Positions 26,107 through 34,512 of a stretch of DNA of 35,059 bases are shown in pieces. Every line of letters begins with the position of its first letter. The stretch's first letter is position 1. The stretch is from an uncultured Mediterraneibacter sp. (GTDB lineage: Bacteria; Bacillota; Clostridia; Lachnospirales; Lachnospiraceae): NCBI GenBank assembly GCA_944375765.1, contig CALWAR010000102.1, forward strand, positions 1 to 35,059. Reading direction: 5' to 3'. Both the position numbers and the translations under genes were made by a program. The notes under the pieces were generated by a model. It was not told where the DNA came from. It was given only the letters and a program-made list of their open reading frames with translations, and searched no databases.

Positions 26107-27810
26107 ATGCAGTCATCAACAGATCTCAGGAGCCTGTTAAACAGGATCGACCACCGCGGGTATCCCGCTTATAAAGACACCAGGGGCGCATACCAGTTTC
26201 CCGGATACGTGTTATCCATCGATCACGTCCAGGGCGACCCGTTCGCCTCGCCGTCAAAGGTGAGCGTCCGTGTGGCAGGGCGCACGGCGGGATTCCCGCA
26301 GGAACTTTATGGGGGCGACCATCAGAGGATCGCCCTGCAGGATGAGCTGACGAGGCAGTTCGGCAGACGGGCGGAGCAGTTCGCATTTAAGGCAAAAGGT
26401 TCGGGAAAGAGCGGCCTGATCTCTGTGAGCCGCTGCTCCCAGGAAGTGCTGGAGCGTACGGCGTGCCGCATCGATCCGAAGAGCGGAGATATTGTGCTGC
26501 GCATGGAGATCGGATTTCCGGCGAACGGACGGACGATCAATGCAGGAGAGCTGGAGAAGATCCTCTTTGACTTCGTACCGGAGTGTGTCAAACACGCGCT
26601 CTTCTATAAGAATATGGATGCGAAGCGTTTGAGAGCGATCGTTGATCTTGCAGAGGACCAGCATTACATCCGCGGGATGCTGCCAGAGATGGGACTCTGC
26701 GCTTTTGTGGCGAACGGGAGCGTGCTGCCAAGAGAGTCGGGGATCTCGCCGCAGCCGATGAAAGGCGGAGTGAAGTTCCAGTCCCCGAAAGAACTGGAAG
26801 TGACGATGGAGCTTCCGCACAAAGGGAAGATCACCGGCATGGGCATCCGCAGGGGGATCACCCTGATCGTGGGCGGAGGATACCACGGCAAATCCACCCT
26901 GTTAAAGGCGCTGGAAGTGGGCGTATATGACCATATCGCGGGGGACGGCAGAGAGTATGTCATCGCGGACAACACCGCCGTGAAGCTGCGCGCCGAGGAC
27001 GGAAGGAGCATTCAGAAGACGGATATTTCCATGTTTATCAATGACCTCCCGAATGGAAAGGACACCGTGGGATTCTGCACCGGGGACGCCAGCGGCAGTA
27101 CCTCACAGGCTGCAAATGTAGTAGAGAGCATTGAAGCGGGGACGTCTCTTCTCCTGATCGACGAGGATACGAGTGCGACCAACTTTATGATCCGCGATGA
27201 ACTGATGCAGAGAGTCATCCATCGCGACATGGAGCCTATCACTCCGTTTATCGATAGGATACGGGAGCTGTATGACGACTACGGCATTTCCACTGTGATC
27301 GTGGCGGGAAGTTCGGGCGCTTATTTCCATGTCGCAGACACCATTATCCAGATGGATCGTTACGTGCCGAAAGATATCACCGCTTATGCAAAGAAAGAGG
27401 CGGAGAGTTACCCGGCGGTCAGCGGCCCGGAGACGCCGGCGAAGAGACCGGATTTCCACCGGTGCCCGCGGGCGGGGAAAGGATTCCGGGAGAATGACAG
27501 AATCAAGATGAAGACTATGGGGCGCGAGGCAGTCATGATCAACAAGGAAACCATTGACCTGCGCTGTGTGGAGCAGATCACAGACAGCGAGCAGGTGACG
27601 GCGCTCGGGTACTGTATGAGATATGCCCAGAAACACATAATGGATGGCAGGAAAGATCTCAGACAGGTCGTGGACGAGCTGGAACGTGCCATAGAGAAAG
27701 GAACGCTGGCGGCCCTGTGCGAGAGCAGTTCGGGCATCTCCTGCATGGCCATGCCGAGACGGCAGGAGATCTTCGCCTGTTTTGACCGTTACCGGAGTCT
27801 GAAGATGTGA
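26107..27810 (+). CDS. Predicted ATPase of the ABC class (COG3044-like), function unknown
   Basis: This 567-residue soluble protein has an N-terminal domain (about 1-235) with LLNRIDHRGYPAYKDTRG and LSIDHVQGDPFASPS. The ATPase core carries Walker A GGGYHGKST near residue 257, a serine-rich signature-like GDASGSTSQAAN near 325, and a Walker B segment LLLIDEDTSATNFMIRD. DDYGISTVIVAGSSGAYF is the likely H-loop region. These match the widespread, poorly characterised soluble ABC-ATPase family, which has no membrane domain and no partner here. GTAAGGAGCC precedes the start. Roles in RNA or repair metabolism have been guessed for the family, but nothing in the sequence fixes one. Confidence 0.88.
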   Translation: MQSSTDLRSLLNRIDHRGYPAYKDTRGAYQFPGYVLSIDHVQGDPFASPSKVSVRVAGRTAGFPQELYGGDHQRIALQDELTRQFGRRAEQFAFKAKGSGKSGLISVSRCSQEVLERTACRIDPKSGDIVLRMEIGFPANGRTINAGELEKILFDFVPECVKHALFYKNMDAKRLRAIVDLAEDQHYIRGMLPEMGLCAFVANGSVLPRESGISPQPMKGGVKFQSPKELEVTMELPHKGKITGMGIRRGITLIVGGGYHGKSTLLKALEVGVYDHIAGDGREYVIADNTAVKLRAEDGRSIQKTDISMFINDLPNGKDTVGFCTGDASGSTSQAANVVESIEAGTSLLLIDEDTSATNFMIRDELMQRVIHRDMEPITPFIDRIRELYDDYGISTVIVAGSSGAYFHVADTIIQMDRYVPKDITAYAKKEAESYPAVSGPETPAKRPDFHRCPRAGKGFRENDRIKMKTMGREAVMINKETIDLRCVEQITDSEQVTALGYCMRYAQKHIMDGRKDLRQVVDELERAIEKGTLAALCESSSGISCMAMPRRQEIFACFDRYRSLKM

Positions 27811-27828
27811 TTCTAAAGACGGGAAATA

Positions 27829-27837
27829 TGGTATAAG
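27829..27837 (+). promoter_or_regulatory. Extended -10 element before the YbaK/ProX-type gene
   Basis: TGGTATAAG at 27829-27837 is a TGn-type extended -10. No convincing -35 lies at the right distance. It is about 60 bases before the start at 27897. Confidence 0.4.
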
Positions 27838-27896
27838 AATCTGAAAATACAGAAAAAGAGTTTACGATAAGACGATCATAAAGGAGAAACATAAAT

Positions 27897-28448
27897 ATGC
27901 AGTTAGCTGACGGCAGACCGGAGAATACAGAAAGCAGGCCTGACAAGGAAATAAGAGTATACGATCTTCTTGACTCTCTCGGGATCGCATATAAAAGAGT
28001 TGACCATGAGGCCGCCATGACAATGGAAGCATGTGAAGAGATCGACAGGACTCTGAGCGAAGGCGTGGAGAAAGGAGTTGCTATCTGTAAGAACCTGTTC
28101 CTGTGCAACCGCCAGGCAACGGAGTTCTATCTGCTGCTCATTCCGGGAGACAAGCCTTTTAAGACGAAATATCTGTCCGCACAGATCGGTTCCTCAAGGC
28201 TCTCCTTTGCAAAGCCGGAACACATGGAGCAGTATCTCGATATCACGCCGGGCTCGGTGAGTGTGATGGGGCTGATGAACGACAGGGAGAAGAAAGTCCG
28301 GCTTCTGATCGATGAAGACGTCCTTGGAGAAGAATATTTCGCATGCCATCCATGCATCAACACATCCAGCCTGAGGTTTAAGACTCCGGACCTTATGGAA
28401 AAGGTGATCCCGGCCATGGGGCACAAGCCGGAGATCGTGAGGCTTTAG
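27897..28448 (+). CDS. Prolyl-tRNA editing (YbaK/ProX-type) domain protein
   Basis: This 183-residue free-standing protein is of the YbaK/EbsC/ProRS-associated family, which deacylates tRNA wrongly charged by prolyl-tRNA synthetase (usually Ala- or Cys-tRNAPro). It has VYDLLDSLGIAYKRVDHEAA at the start, the conserved lysine in CKNLFLCNR, GDKPFKTKYLS, and the substrate-pocket HPCINTSSLRFKT near the C terminus. The members most like this are annotated as prolyl-tRNA synthetase-associated domain proteins (ProXp/PrdX type). The start at 27897 has AAGGAG at 27881-27886. Which mischarged amino acid it removes cannot be read here. Confidence 0.9.
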   Translation: MQLADGRPENTESRPDKEIRVYDLLDSLGIAYKRVDHEAAMTMEACEEIDRTLSEGVEKGVAICKNLFLCNRQATEFYLLLIPGDKPFKTKYLSAQIGSSRLSFAKPEHMEQYLDITPGSVSVMGLMNDREKKVRLLIDEDVLGEEYFACHPCINTSSLRFKTPDLMEKVIPAMGHKPEIVRL

Positions 28449-28516
28449 CGGCCATCGGGCGGGAATGGAGGGAACAGTAACAAAGGAAAGGGAGACGGTA
28501 AGGATAAAACTGTGTC

Positions 28517-28545
28517 TTGCTTTAAAAATCCCCACTCTGTATAAT
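28517..28545 (+). promoter_or_regulatory. Sigma-A promoter for the small membrane protein gene
   Basis: TTGCTT (28517-28522), a 17-base spacer and a perfect TATAAT (28540-28545), 95 bases before the ATG at 28641. Confidence 0.7.
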
Positions 28546-28640
28546 GGTTATAAGAGAGGACTCCTGCGCTCTCCGGGCGGAGGAGGGAAGAAAGCCGTGC
28601 CGCAGACGGGCGGATGATAAATACAGAAGAGGAGAAAGAT

Positions 28641-29081
28641 ATGAGCTCAGAGGAAAATAAGGTAATGGACGAGAACGCGGTGGATGAGAATACTGTGCAG
28701 GAAGAAGCCGGGATGAATGAATCTGCCGAAAACCGGGCGGAGACGCCGGAACAGGAGGAAAGCCGGGCGGAGACGCCGGAACAGAAAGAGAACCGGTATG
28801 ACGTTGAGTTCTCAAGAGAACAGTGGATACTGACGCATATAGGCGATGAGAATCTGCTGGAATATCTGAAAATGGAACATCGAAGAGAAGAGGAAAGGCA
28901 GAATGCAAAAGACATGAGACAGAAAAGGATTCTGTCTGCATTCCAGCTCACGATCTCGCTGGCCGCGGTCATCGCAGTGATCTTTCTGCTGAGAGACAAT
29001 CCGACGGTGATGGTCAATATCCTTTATATCATCGCTATCATCGCCGCGCTCTGGATATGGAAGCATCCCGGTCAGAAGTGA
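28641..29081 (+). CDS. Hypothetical small protein: acidic N-terminus, two C-terminal TM helices
   Basis: I do not recognise this 146-residue protein. Residues 1-60 are strongly acidic and low complexity, including a duplicated RAETPEQ unit. Residues about 60-95 are a charged, helical stretch with WILTHIGDENLLEYLKMEHRR, and two hydrophobic helices follow at about 98-117 and 121-139, ending WKHPGQK. The likely topology is a large cytoplasmic N domain with a C-terminal hairpin anchor. The start is placed at 28641 (GAGGAGA at 28629-28635) rather than 28614. Its own TATAAT promoter lies upstream. It precedes sbcD by 70 bases, but a functional link is not shown. Confidence 0.75.
   Translation: MSSEENKVMDENAVDENTVQEEAGMNESAENRAETPEQEESRAETPEQKENRYDVEFSREQWILTHIGDENLLEYLKMEHRREEERQNAKDMRQKRILSAFQLTISLAAVIAVIFLLRDNPTVMVNILYIIAIIAALWIWKHPGQK
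28733..28784 (+). repeat. Tandem repeat, 30-base period, in the small membrane protein gene
   Basis: A 22-base identical unit occurs at 28733-28754 and 28763-28784, encoding two copies of RAETPEQ in frame. The period is a multiple of three, so copy-number changes would keep the reading frame. Confidence 0.9.
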
Positions 29082-29151
29082 CCCGCCGGGGAGTGTATTT
29101 CCGGCGTGATGAGCAGCGCGGCAGAGTATATGCAGCTACAGGAGAGACGAG

Positions 29152-30312
29152 ATGCGATTTTTTCATTTGTCAGACCTCCATATAGGAAGACAGCTTCATC
29201 ATTATAACCTTCGCGAGGATCAGGAACATATCCTCGGGGAGGTTATTTCCTATGCAGAAAAACTCCGGCCTGATGCGATCGTGATCGCGGGGGACATTTA
29301 CGACAGATCAGTCCCGTCGGCTGAGGCGGTCAGCGTGTTCGACGACTTTCTGACACGTCTGTGCAGGATAAGCCCGATGATCCCTGTCCTTATCGTCTCG
29401 GGGAATCACGACTCGCCGCACAGGCTCGACTATGCCAGCAGACTGCTCGGGAGACATCAGATCTATATCGCAGCAAAGATCCCTGAGACGAAAGGAGAAC
29501 ATCTTAAGAAAGTCACTCTGACGGATGAATATGGCAGCGTGGATTTCTATCTGATGCCGTTCCTGAAGCCCGGATATGTGCGGGCGTTCTGCGGCGGAGA
29601 ACTGCCTGAGACATATACGGAGGCAGTGAGCGCAGTGCTGGACCGGGAAGATATTGATCCGGGGAGACGCAATGTACTTGTATCCCATCAGTTCTACACC
29701 GGAAAAGGGACGGCGCCAAAAACCTGTGACTCGGAGATACTGAGCGTAGGCGGCATCGACAATGTCGACGCCTCGGTGGTACAGTACTTTGACTATGTGG
29801 CGCTTGGTCATCTCCACGGAGCGCAGAAAGTCGGACAGGAGCATATCCGCTACTGCGGGACGCTCCTTAAATATTCTGTAAGCGAAGCCGGACAGGAAAA
29901 AACGCTCCATGTAGTTGAACTGGGGGCAAAGGGAACGCCGGTGAAAGTGGAACGGCTGCCGCTCCATCCGCTGAGGGATGTGCGAAGAGTAAGGGGGCCG
30001 ATCTCCGACGTCATCTCGGCCGCAGGAGCAAAAGGGCGGGACGATTATGTGAGCGTCACCCTGACGGACGAGATCGATCCGTACAAGCCCAAAGAGCAGC
30101 TTGAAAAAGTATATACTCATATCCTGGAAGTGAGGATGGACAATGAGCGGACGAGGAACAGGCTTCAGTTCTCGGATGAGGAGATAAAGATACAGGATCC
30201 TCTGCAGGCTTTTTCTGATTTTTATCATGAGATGCAAAGCAGAGAGATGTCAGAAGAGGAGCAGAAGATCATGGAACAGGTGTTTATCCGGGCAAGGGGG
30301 GATGCGTTATGA
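29152..30312 (+). CDS. sbcD: Exonuclease SbcCD, nuclease subunit SbcD
   Basis: This 386-residue protein is the Mre11-like nuclease that, with SbcC, cuts DNA hairpins and protein-blocked ends. Metallophosphoesterase motifs are complete: D8 and H10 in HLSDLHIG, D48 in AGDIYDRS, N85-H86-D87 in VSGNHDSPH, the VSHQF histidine and GHLHG. A cap domain and a C-terminal region that binds SbcC follow from about residue 280. The start follows GGAGAGACGAG. The stop overlaps the sbcC start (ATGA), so both subunits are coupled. Confidence 0.97.
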   Translation: MRFFHLSDLHIGRQLHHYNLREDQEHILGEVISYAEKLRPDAIVIAGDIYDRSVPSAEAVSVFDDFLTRLCRISPMIPVLIVSGNHDSPHRLDYASRLLGRHQIYIAAKIPETKGEHLKKVTLTDEYGSVDFYLMPFLKPGYVRAFCGGELPETYTEAVSAVLDREDIDPGRRNVLVSHQFYTGKGTAPKTCDSEILSVGGIDNVDASVVQYFDYVALGHLHGAQKVGQEHIRYCGTLLKYSVSEAGQEKTLHVVELGAKGTPVKVERLPLHPLRDVRRVRGPISDVISAAGAKGRDDYVSVTLTDEIDPYKPKEQLEKVYTHILEVRMDNERTRNRLQFSDEEIKIQDPLQAFSDFYHEMQSREMSEEEQKIMEQVFIRARGDAL

Positions 30313-32975
30313 GACCGGTCAGACTTACGATGTCCGCGTTTGGCTCTTACTCCGGAAAAGAGGTCATAGATTTCACCGAAGTGAAGAGCGGCCTTTTTCT
30401 GATAACCGGAGACACCGGTGCGGGCAAGACGACGATATTCGACGCGGTCACTTATGCGCTCTATGATAAGACCAGCGGCGGACGAAGAGACGGCAGTATG
30501 ATGCGCAGCCAGTATGCTTCGGAGGATACGGAAACATATGTGGAATATATCTTCACCTACAGAGGGGAAGAGTATGCGGTGCGAAGAAATCCCGAGTATA
30601 TGCGTGCCGGAAAGCGAAAGAGAGCAGACGGGAGCATACCGCTTGTAAAGGAAACTGCAAAGGTGAGTCTTGTCATGCCTGACGGGAAAGAATATCCCGG
30701 AAAGAAACGTGAAGTTGACCGTAAAATCGAAGACATCATCGGGCTGGACGCGGGGCAGTTCACTCAGATATCTATGATCGCCCAGGGGGATTTTCTGAAA
30801 CTGCTGCATGCAGAGTCGAGAGAACGTAAGAAGATATTTTCGCGAATCTTTCAGACGCAGGTGTTCTGGCGCATGCAGGAAGAACTCAAAGAGATGGGGA
30901 AATCTCTGTATGTCAGCCTGAAAGAAAGTGAAACGGATATTCTAAGAGAAATGGAGAGGGTAGAGGTCTGGACGGATACGCAGGCAGATGTGCAGGCAGG
31001 CGCTCCGGGAGATGACGAAACTCTGTCTGCGCGCTGGCAGTCACTGATGCAAAGAGAGCTCCCCGACGCCGACGAGGCGGGTGAAGTGCTTGGCAGGATA
31101 TTAAAAGCGGGGCAGGAGCAGGAGAAGCATCTGTCAGAGGAAGAAGATCGCATCAGGACAGAAGCAGAGACACTCCGCGCCTCGATCGGGAAAAAGCAGG
31201 AGATAAACCGTATCTTTGACTTGCTCGACAAGGCGAAAGAAACATGCGAAAATCTGGAGGGAGAGCGGGAGTATTACGATCAGCTCAAGAGACAGGCAGC
31301 CCGGGGCGAACGGGCAGAACGGGCGCGCAGCCTTGAGGTGCAGGCGCTCCGGACAAAAAAGGAGCTGGAGCAGGCAGAACGAAAGGAAGAAGAGATCCTC
31401 TCCTGGCAAAAAGAACATGAGGCGCAGGAGGAAGAGCTGCGTAAAAGAGCAGAAGAGGCGGAGAAAATACTGGCCGGGACAGAGCCGGCCATGCAGGAGC
31501 GCATCCTGAGACTCACCGAGCTGCTCCCGCGATATGGCAGGCTGAAGAAGCTGCGCAAACAGTACGGAGAAAAAACTGCTGAGATGGAAAGATGTCTGGA
31601 ACAATGCAGGAGGGCGTCAGCGGACTACGAAGAAAAGTACAGTCGGTTTTTCATTGCGCAGGCAGGGCTCATGGCGAGAGAGTTAGAAAACGGAGAGCCC
31701 TGCCCGGTGTGCGGCTCGCACCAGCATCCGAAAAAGGCGGAGCTTCCTGAATGTGCCCCGGATCAGAATGCTGTGGAACAGGCAAAAAGGCTTCGGGATC
31801 AGGCGGACCTGAGACGCGCCGAAGTACAGGAGGCATTTCAGAAGATCCGCGCAGATATGGAGTCGGAAGAAACTGCGTTTGGAGATGAGAGACTGACAGA
31901 AGAAGAGACGAGGGATGAGCTGAGCGCTCTGCACGAGAAAGTGCAGCAGCAGAGAAGAGAGGCGGGCCGGCTCCGGGAACAGTATATAAAGAGTGTGGAA
32001 GAGAGCAGGAGAAAGTCAGGACAGCTTGAGGGCCTGCGGGCGCAGGAAGAGGACCTTAAAAACCGGTTCCGCGAAGAAGAGGAAGAGTTCCGACGGGAAA
32101 TACGGCGTCAGAACTTTACAGACCAGCAAGAATACCGCAGCGCCAGGCAGTGGATCGAGGGATGGCAGGAGAAGGAAAAGAAAGCGGCGGACTATGAGAC
32201 TGCAATGATCCGGAACCGCACGCAGATCGAGACGCTGACACATCAGACCGCCGGTAAGAAGCGCGAGAACACTGACGCCGACAGAGAAAAGCTGAGGGTG
32301 CTTACAGGTCAGGCAGAAGAAAAGCGCAGACAGTACATGGAAGTGCATGGCAGAAATCAGAATAATAAAAGCGCTTACGACAGTCTGAAAAAATACTTCG
32401 GCATGCAGGAGGAACTGCAGCGGAAATATGAGATGATAGGAAACTTAAGCCGCACGGCCAATGGGAACCTGAGCGGCAGCGTGAAACTGGATTTTGAGAC
32501 ATACGTACAGAGAAAATATTTCCGTCAGATCATTCAGGCTGCAAACCGCCGTCTTGCCAGGATGACTTCCAATGAGTTTATCCTACAGTGCCGGGACATC
32601 AGCGCCCTGAGCAGTCAGGGACAGGCGGGGCTTGATCTGGATATATACGATCTGGTCACAGATACCGTCAGAGACGTGAGATCTCTCTCCGGCGGAGAGT
32701 CTTTCATGGCTGCGCTCTCCATGGCGCTGGGGCTGGCGGATATCGTTCAGAACACGGCCGGCGCGGTAAGTCTGGAGACGATGTTTGTCGACGAGGGGTT
32801 CGGATCGCTTGATGATACGTCACGGGAGCGGGCGATCCAGATATTAAAAGAACTTGCTGGTGAAAAGGGCCTTGTGGGGCTCATCTCCCACGTTAATGAA
32901 CTGAAAGAACAGATCGACTGCAAACTGAGCATAACAAAGACCGGGCATGGAAGCCATGCCCGGTGGGTGATGTGA
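30309..32975 (+). CDS. sbcC: Exonuclease SbcCD, ATPase subunit SbcC
   Basis: This 888-residue protein is the Rad50-like SMC-type ATPase partner of SbcD. Walker A is GDTGAGKTT at residues 34-42. A Q-loop region QFTQISMIAQGDFLKLL follows. Two long coiled-coil arms (about 200-460 and 490-710) flank the zinc hook CPVC at 465-468. The C-terminal head has the signature LSGGESFMAALSMALGLAD and Walker B TMFVDEGFGSLDD. At 888 residues it is somewhat shorter than E. coli SbcC (about 1050), mainly in the arms. The last codons form part of a perfect hairpin, and the gene ends 3 bases from the end of the opposing GH13 gene. Confidence 0.97.
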   Translation: MRPVRLTMSAFGSYSGKEVIDFTEVKSGLFLITGDTGAGKTTIFDAVTYALYDKTSGGRRDGSMMRSQYASEDTETYVEYIFTYRGEEYAVRRNPEYMRAGKRKRADGSIPLVKETAKVSLVMPDGKEYPGKKREVDRKIEDIIGLDAGQFTQISMIAQGDFLKLLHAESRERKKIFSRIFQTQVFWRMQEELKEMGKSLYVSLKESETDILREMERVEVWTDTQADVQAGAPGDDETLSARWQSLMQRELPDADEAGEVLGRILKAGQEQEKHLSEEEDRIRTEAETLRASIGKKQEINRIFDLLDKAKETCENLEGEREYYDQLKRQAARGERAERARSLEVQALRTKKELEQAERKEEEILSWQKEHEAQEEELRKRAEEAEKILAGTEPAMQERILRLTELLPRYGRLKKLRKQYGEKTAEMERCLEQCRRASADYEEKYSRFFIAQAGLMARELENGEPCPVCGSHQHPKKAELPECAPDQNAVEQAKRLRDQADLRRAEVQEAFQKIRADMESEETAFGDERLTEEETRDELSALHEKVQQQRREAGRLREQYIKSVEESRRKSGQLEGLRAQEEDLKNRFREEEEEFRREIRRQNFTDQQEYRSARQWIEGWQEKEKKAADYETAMIRNRTQIETLTHQTAGKKRENTDADREKLRVLTGQAEEKRRQYMEVHGRNQNNKSAYDSLKKYFGMQEELQRKYEMIGNLSRTANGNLSGSVKLDFETYVQRKYFRQIIQAANRRLARMTSNEFILQCRDISALSSQGQAGLDLDIYDLVTDTVRDVRSLSGGESFMAALSMALGLADIVQNTAGAVSLETMFVDEGFGSLDDTSRERAIQILKELAGEKGLVGLISHVNELKEQIDCKLSITKTGHGSHARWVM
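32940..32964. terminator. Perfect hairpin inside the sbcC 3' end, likely GH13 terminator
   Basis: An 11-bp perfect inverted repeat ACCGGGCATGG (32940-32950)/CCATGCCCGGT (32954-32964) has a 3-base loop. On the minus strand it lies just past the GH13 stop and is followed by CTTTGTTAT, a weak T-rich run; on the plus strand no T-run follows. It lies within the last sbcC codons (residues about 878-886). Confidence 0.6.
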
Positions 32976-32978
32976 CCA

Positions 32979-34325
32979 TCAGACCATCTTAAGATACTGT
33001 ACGCTGTACGGCGGCATGGAGAGTTCTCCGCTGAGGGAGACGCTGTCCGGCTCTTCTTTGGAACTGTCCGTGTCTGCGCCGGGATAAGAGAGCATCCTGC
33101 CAAATGTACCGCTGAGTTCGTGACTTTTGGCAGTGTATCCGGAGTCCGATGCGTTGATGGCGACCAGGATGCGCTCGCCGTCCGTCTTTCTCTCAAAAAT
33201 GAGCTGGTGGTTTGTGATGACTATATTTCTGTAAGAACCGCTGCAGAGCGCGTCGCTCGTCCTGCGTGTCCGGATAAGATCTCTGATGAACGACGTCAGG
33301 CCGTTCGGCTTTGGCGCTTCAAAACACGGGCGGAGAGCATAGTCATTGTCCGGCGCTTTGACGCCCTTTTCGCCCCATTCGCTCCCATAGTAGATGCACG
33401 GGATGCCCGGCATCCCGAACAGAAGACCGTAAGCCAGGGGGATATGCTCCTTGTTCGAGAGGATCGAGGCAAGCCGTGACACATCATGATTGTCGACGAA
33501 AGTCATAAGGTGCTTTCCTCTGTAGATGCACCACTGCTCAGGACCGTACTGGCGGTTGAGCGAGTGCGCAATCTCAAACATGTTCATGCTGTTGAAACTG
33601 GAATAAATCCCCTTGTAACACTCATAATTCGTGCAGCTATGGAGCATCCCGTCGTTTACGATCAGGTTGTAATCTCCGAACAGGACCTCTCCGATCAGGG
33701 CAAAGCCCGGCTTGATCTCATCGCAGAAACAACGGAGCCTTTTCATAAAATCATGATCCAGGCAGTAAGCCACGTCCAGTCTGAGACCGTCGATCCCGAA
33801 CTCGTCGATCCACATCTTTACACATTCCAGCAGGTAGTCTGCGACAGCAGGGTTCTTCAGATTGAGTTTGACCAGCTCATAATGTCCCTCCCAGCCCTCA
33901 TACCAGAAGCCGTCGTTGTAACCGCTGTTTCCGTCGAAATTGATATGGAACCAGTCTTTGTACTGAGAGTCCCGTTTTTTCTCCTGCACGTCCTTAAATG
34001 CCCAGAATCCGCGTCCAACATGATTGAACACACCGTCGAGCATGATCTTTACATCATGTTCATGGAGTGTCTGACAGACCTTTTTAAAGTCTTCATTCGT
34101 GCCGAGTCGACAGTCAATGTTTTTGAAATCTCTTGTATCATATCCGTGGTTATCCGACTCAAAGACCGGATTCAGGATGACAGATCCGATTCCAAGTTCC
34201 TGAAGATAACCGGCCCATTCTCCGATCTTGAGGATGCGGTGCGCGGTTACGCCGTCATTATGTACCGGAGCGCCGCAGAACCCGATGGGATATATCTGGT
34301 AAAAAGTTTCATTGTAAGCCCACAT
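32979..34325 (-). CDS. Alpha-amylase family glycoside hydrolase (GH13), cytoplasmic
   Basis: This 448-residue protein has the GH13 barrel from residue 1: ETFYQIYPIGF, then MLDGVFNHVGRGF (region I), DGLRLDVAY with D184 as nucleophile, LIGEVLFGD with E213 as acid/base, and FVDNHDVSR with D281 as transition-state stabiliser. A small C-terminal beta domain (about 365-448) closes it. There is no signal peptide or carbohydrate-binding module. It probably trims maltodextrins or glycogen-derived oligosaccharides (maltodextrin glucosidase or neopullulanase-like); the precise activity is open. The start follows AAAGAAAGGA. The gene converges on sbcC. Confidence 0.92.
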   Translation of the reverse strand: MWAYNETFYQIYPIGFCGAPVHNDGVTAHRILKIGEWAGYLQELGIGSVILNPVFESDNHGYDTRDFKNIDCRLGTNEDFKKVCQTLHEHDVKIMLDGVFNHVGRGFWAFKDVQEKKRDSQYKDWFHINFDGNSGYNDGFWYEGWEGHYELVKLNLKNPAVADYLLECVKMWIDEFGIDGLRLDVAYCLDHDFMKRLRCFCDEIKPGFALIGEVLFGDYNLIVNDGMLHSCTNYECYKGIYSSFNSMNMFEIAHSLNRQYGPEQWCIYRGKHLMTFVDNHDVSRLASILSNKEHIPLAYGLLFGMPGIPCIYYGSEWGEKGVKAPDNDYALRPCFEAPKPNGLTSFIRDLIRTRRTSDALCSGSYRNIVITNHQLIFERKTDGERILVAINASDSGYTAKSHELSGTFGRMLSYPGADTDSSKEEPDSVSLSGELSMPPYSVQYLKMV

Positions 34326-34395
34326 GATTTAGTCCTTTCTTTCATTGTTGATATTCAGATCAGCCGTACTCCGGCGGAGCCGGCGTCTGTCTGTT

Positions 34396-34404
34396 AGTAT
34401 ATCA
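34396..34404 (-). promoter_or_regulatory. Extended -10 promoter element for the GH13 gene
   Basis: On the minus strand, TGATATACT (34404-34396) is a TGn-type extended -10, about 70 bases before the GH13 start. The -35 region is weak. It is back to back with the rightward promoter at 34444. Confidence 0.45.
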
Positions 34405-34443
34405 CAGAAGAGCCGGAAATAGAAGTTAAAAAGCTGTTGAGAA

Positions 34444-34472
34444 TTGACACCCGGCCCGGCGAAATATATACT
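34444..34472 (+). promoter_or_regulatory. Strong sigma-A promoter for the GWW-repeat secreted protein
   Basis: A perfect TTGACA (34444-34449), a 17-base spacer and TATACT (34467-34472), with an AT-rich discriminator. The start codon is 40 bases further on. Confidence 0.88.
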
Positions 34473-34512
34473 TTAAACATAAGGCGTCAAGGAGCAAAGG
34501 AGGGAGATATTT

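Noticed and set aside
29084-29106. CGCCGG/CCGGCG inverted repeat after the small membrane protein gene as a terminator
   Set aside because: The stem is only 6 bp with an 11-base loop and no T-run follows.
29308-30237. 309-codon minus-strand frame
   Set aside because: Antisense to sbcD; no motifs, shadow composition.
33486-34397. 303-codon plus-strand frame
   Set aside because: Antisense to the GH13 gene with its intact D184/E213/D281 triad; no ribosome binding site, and it runs through the GH13 promoter.
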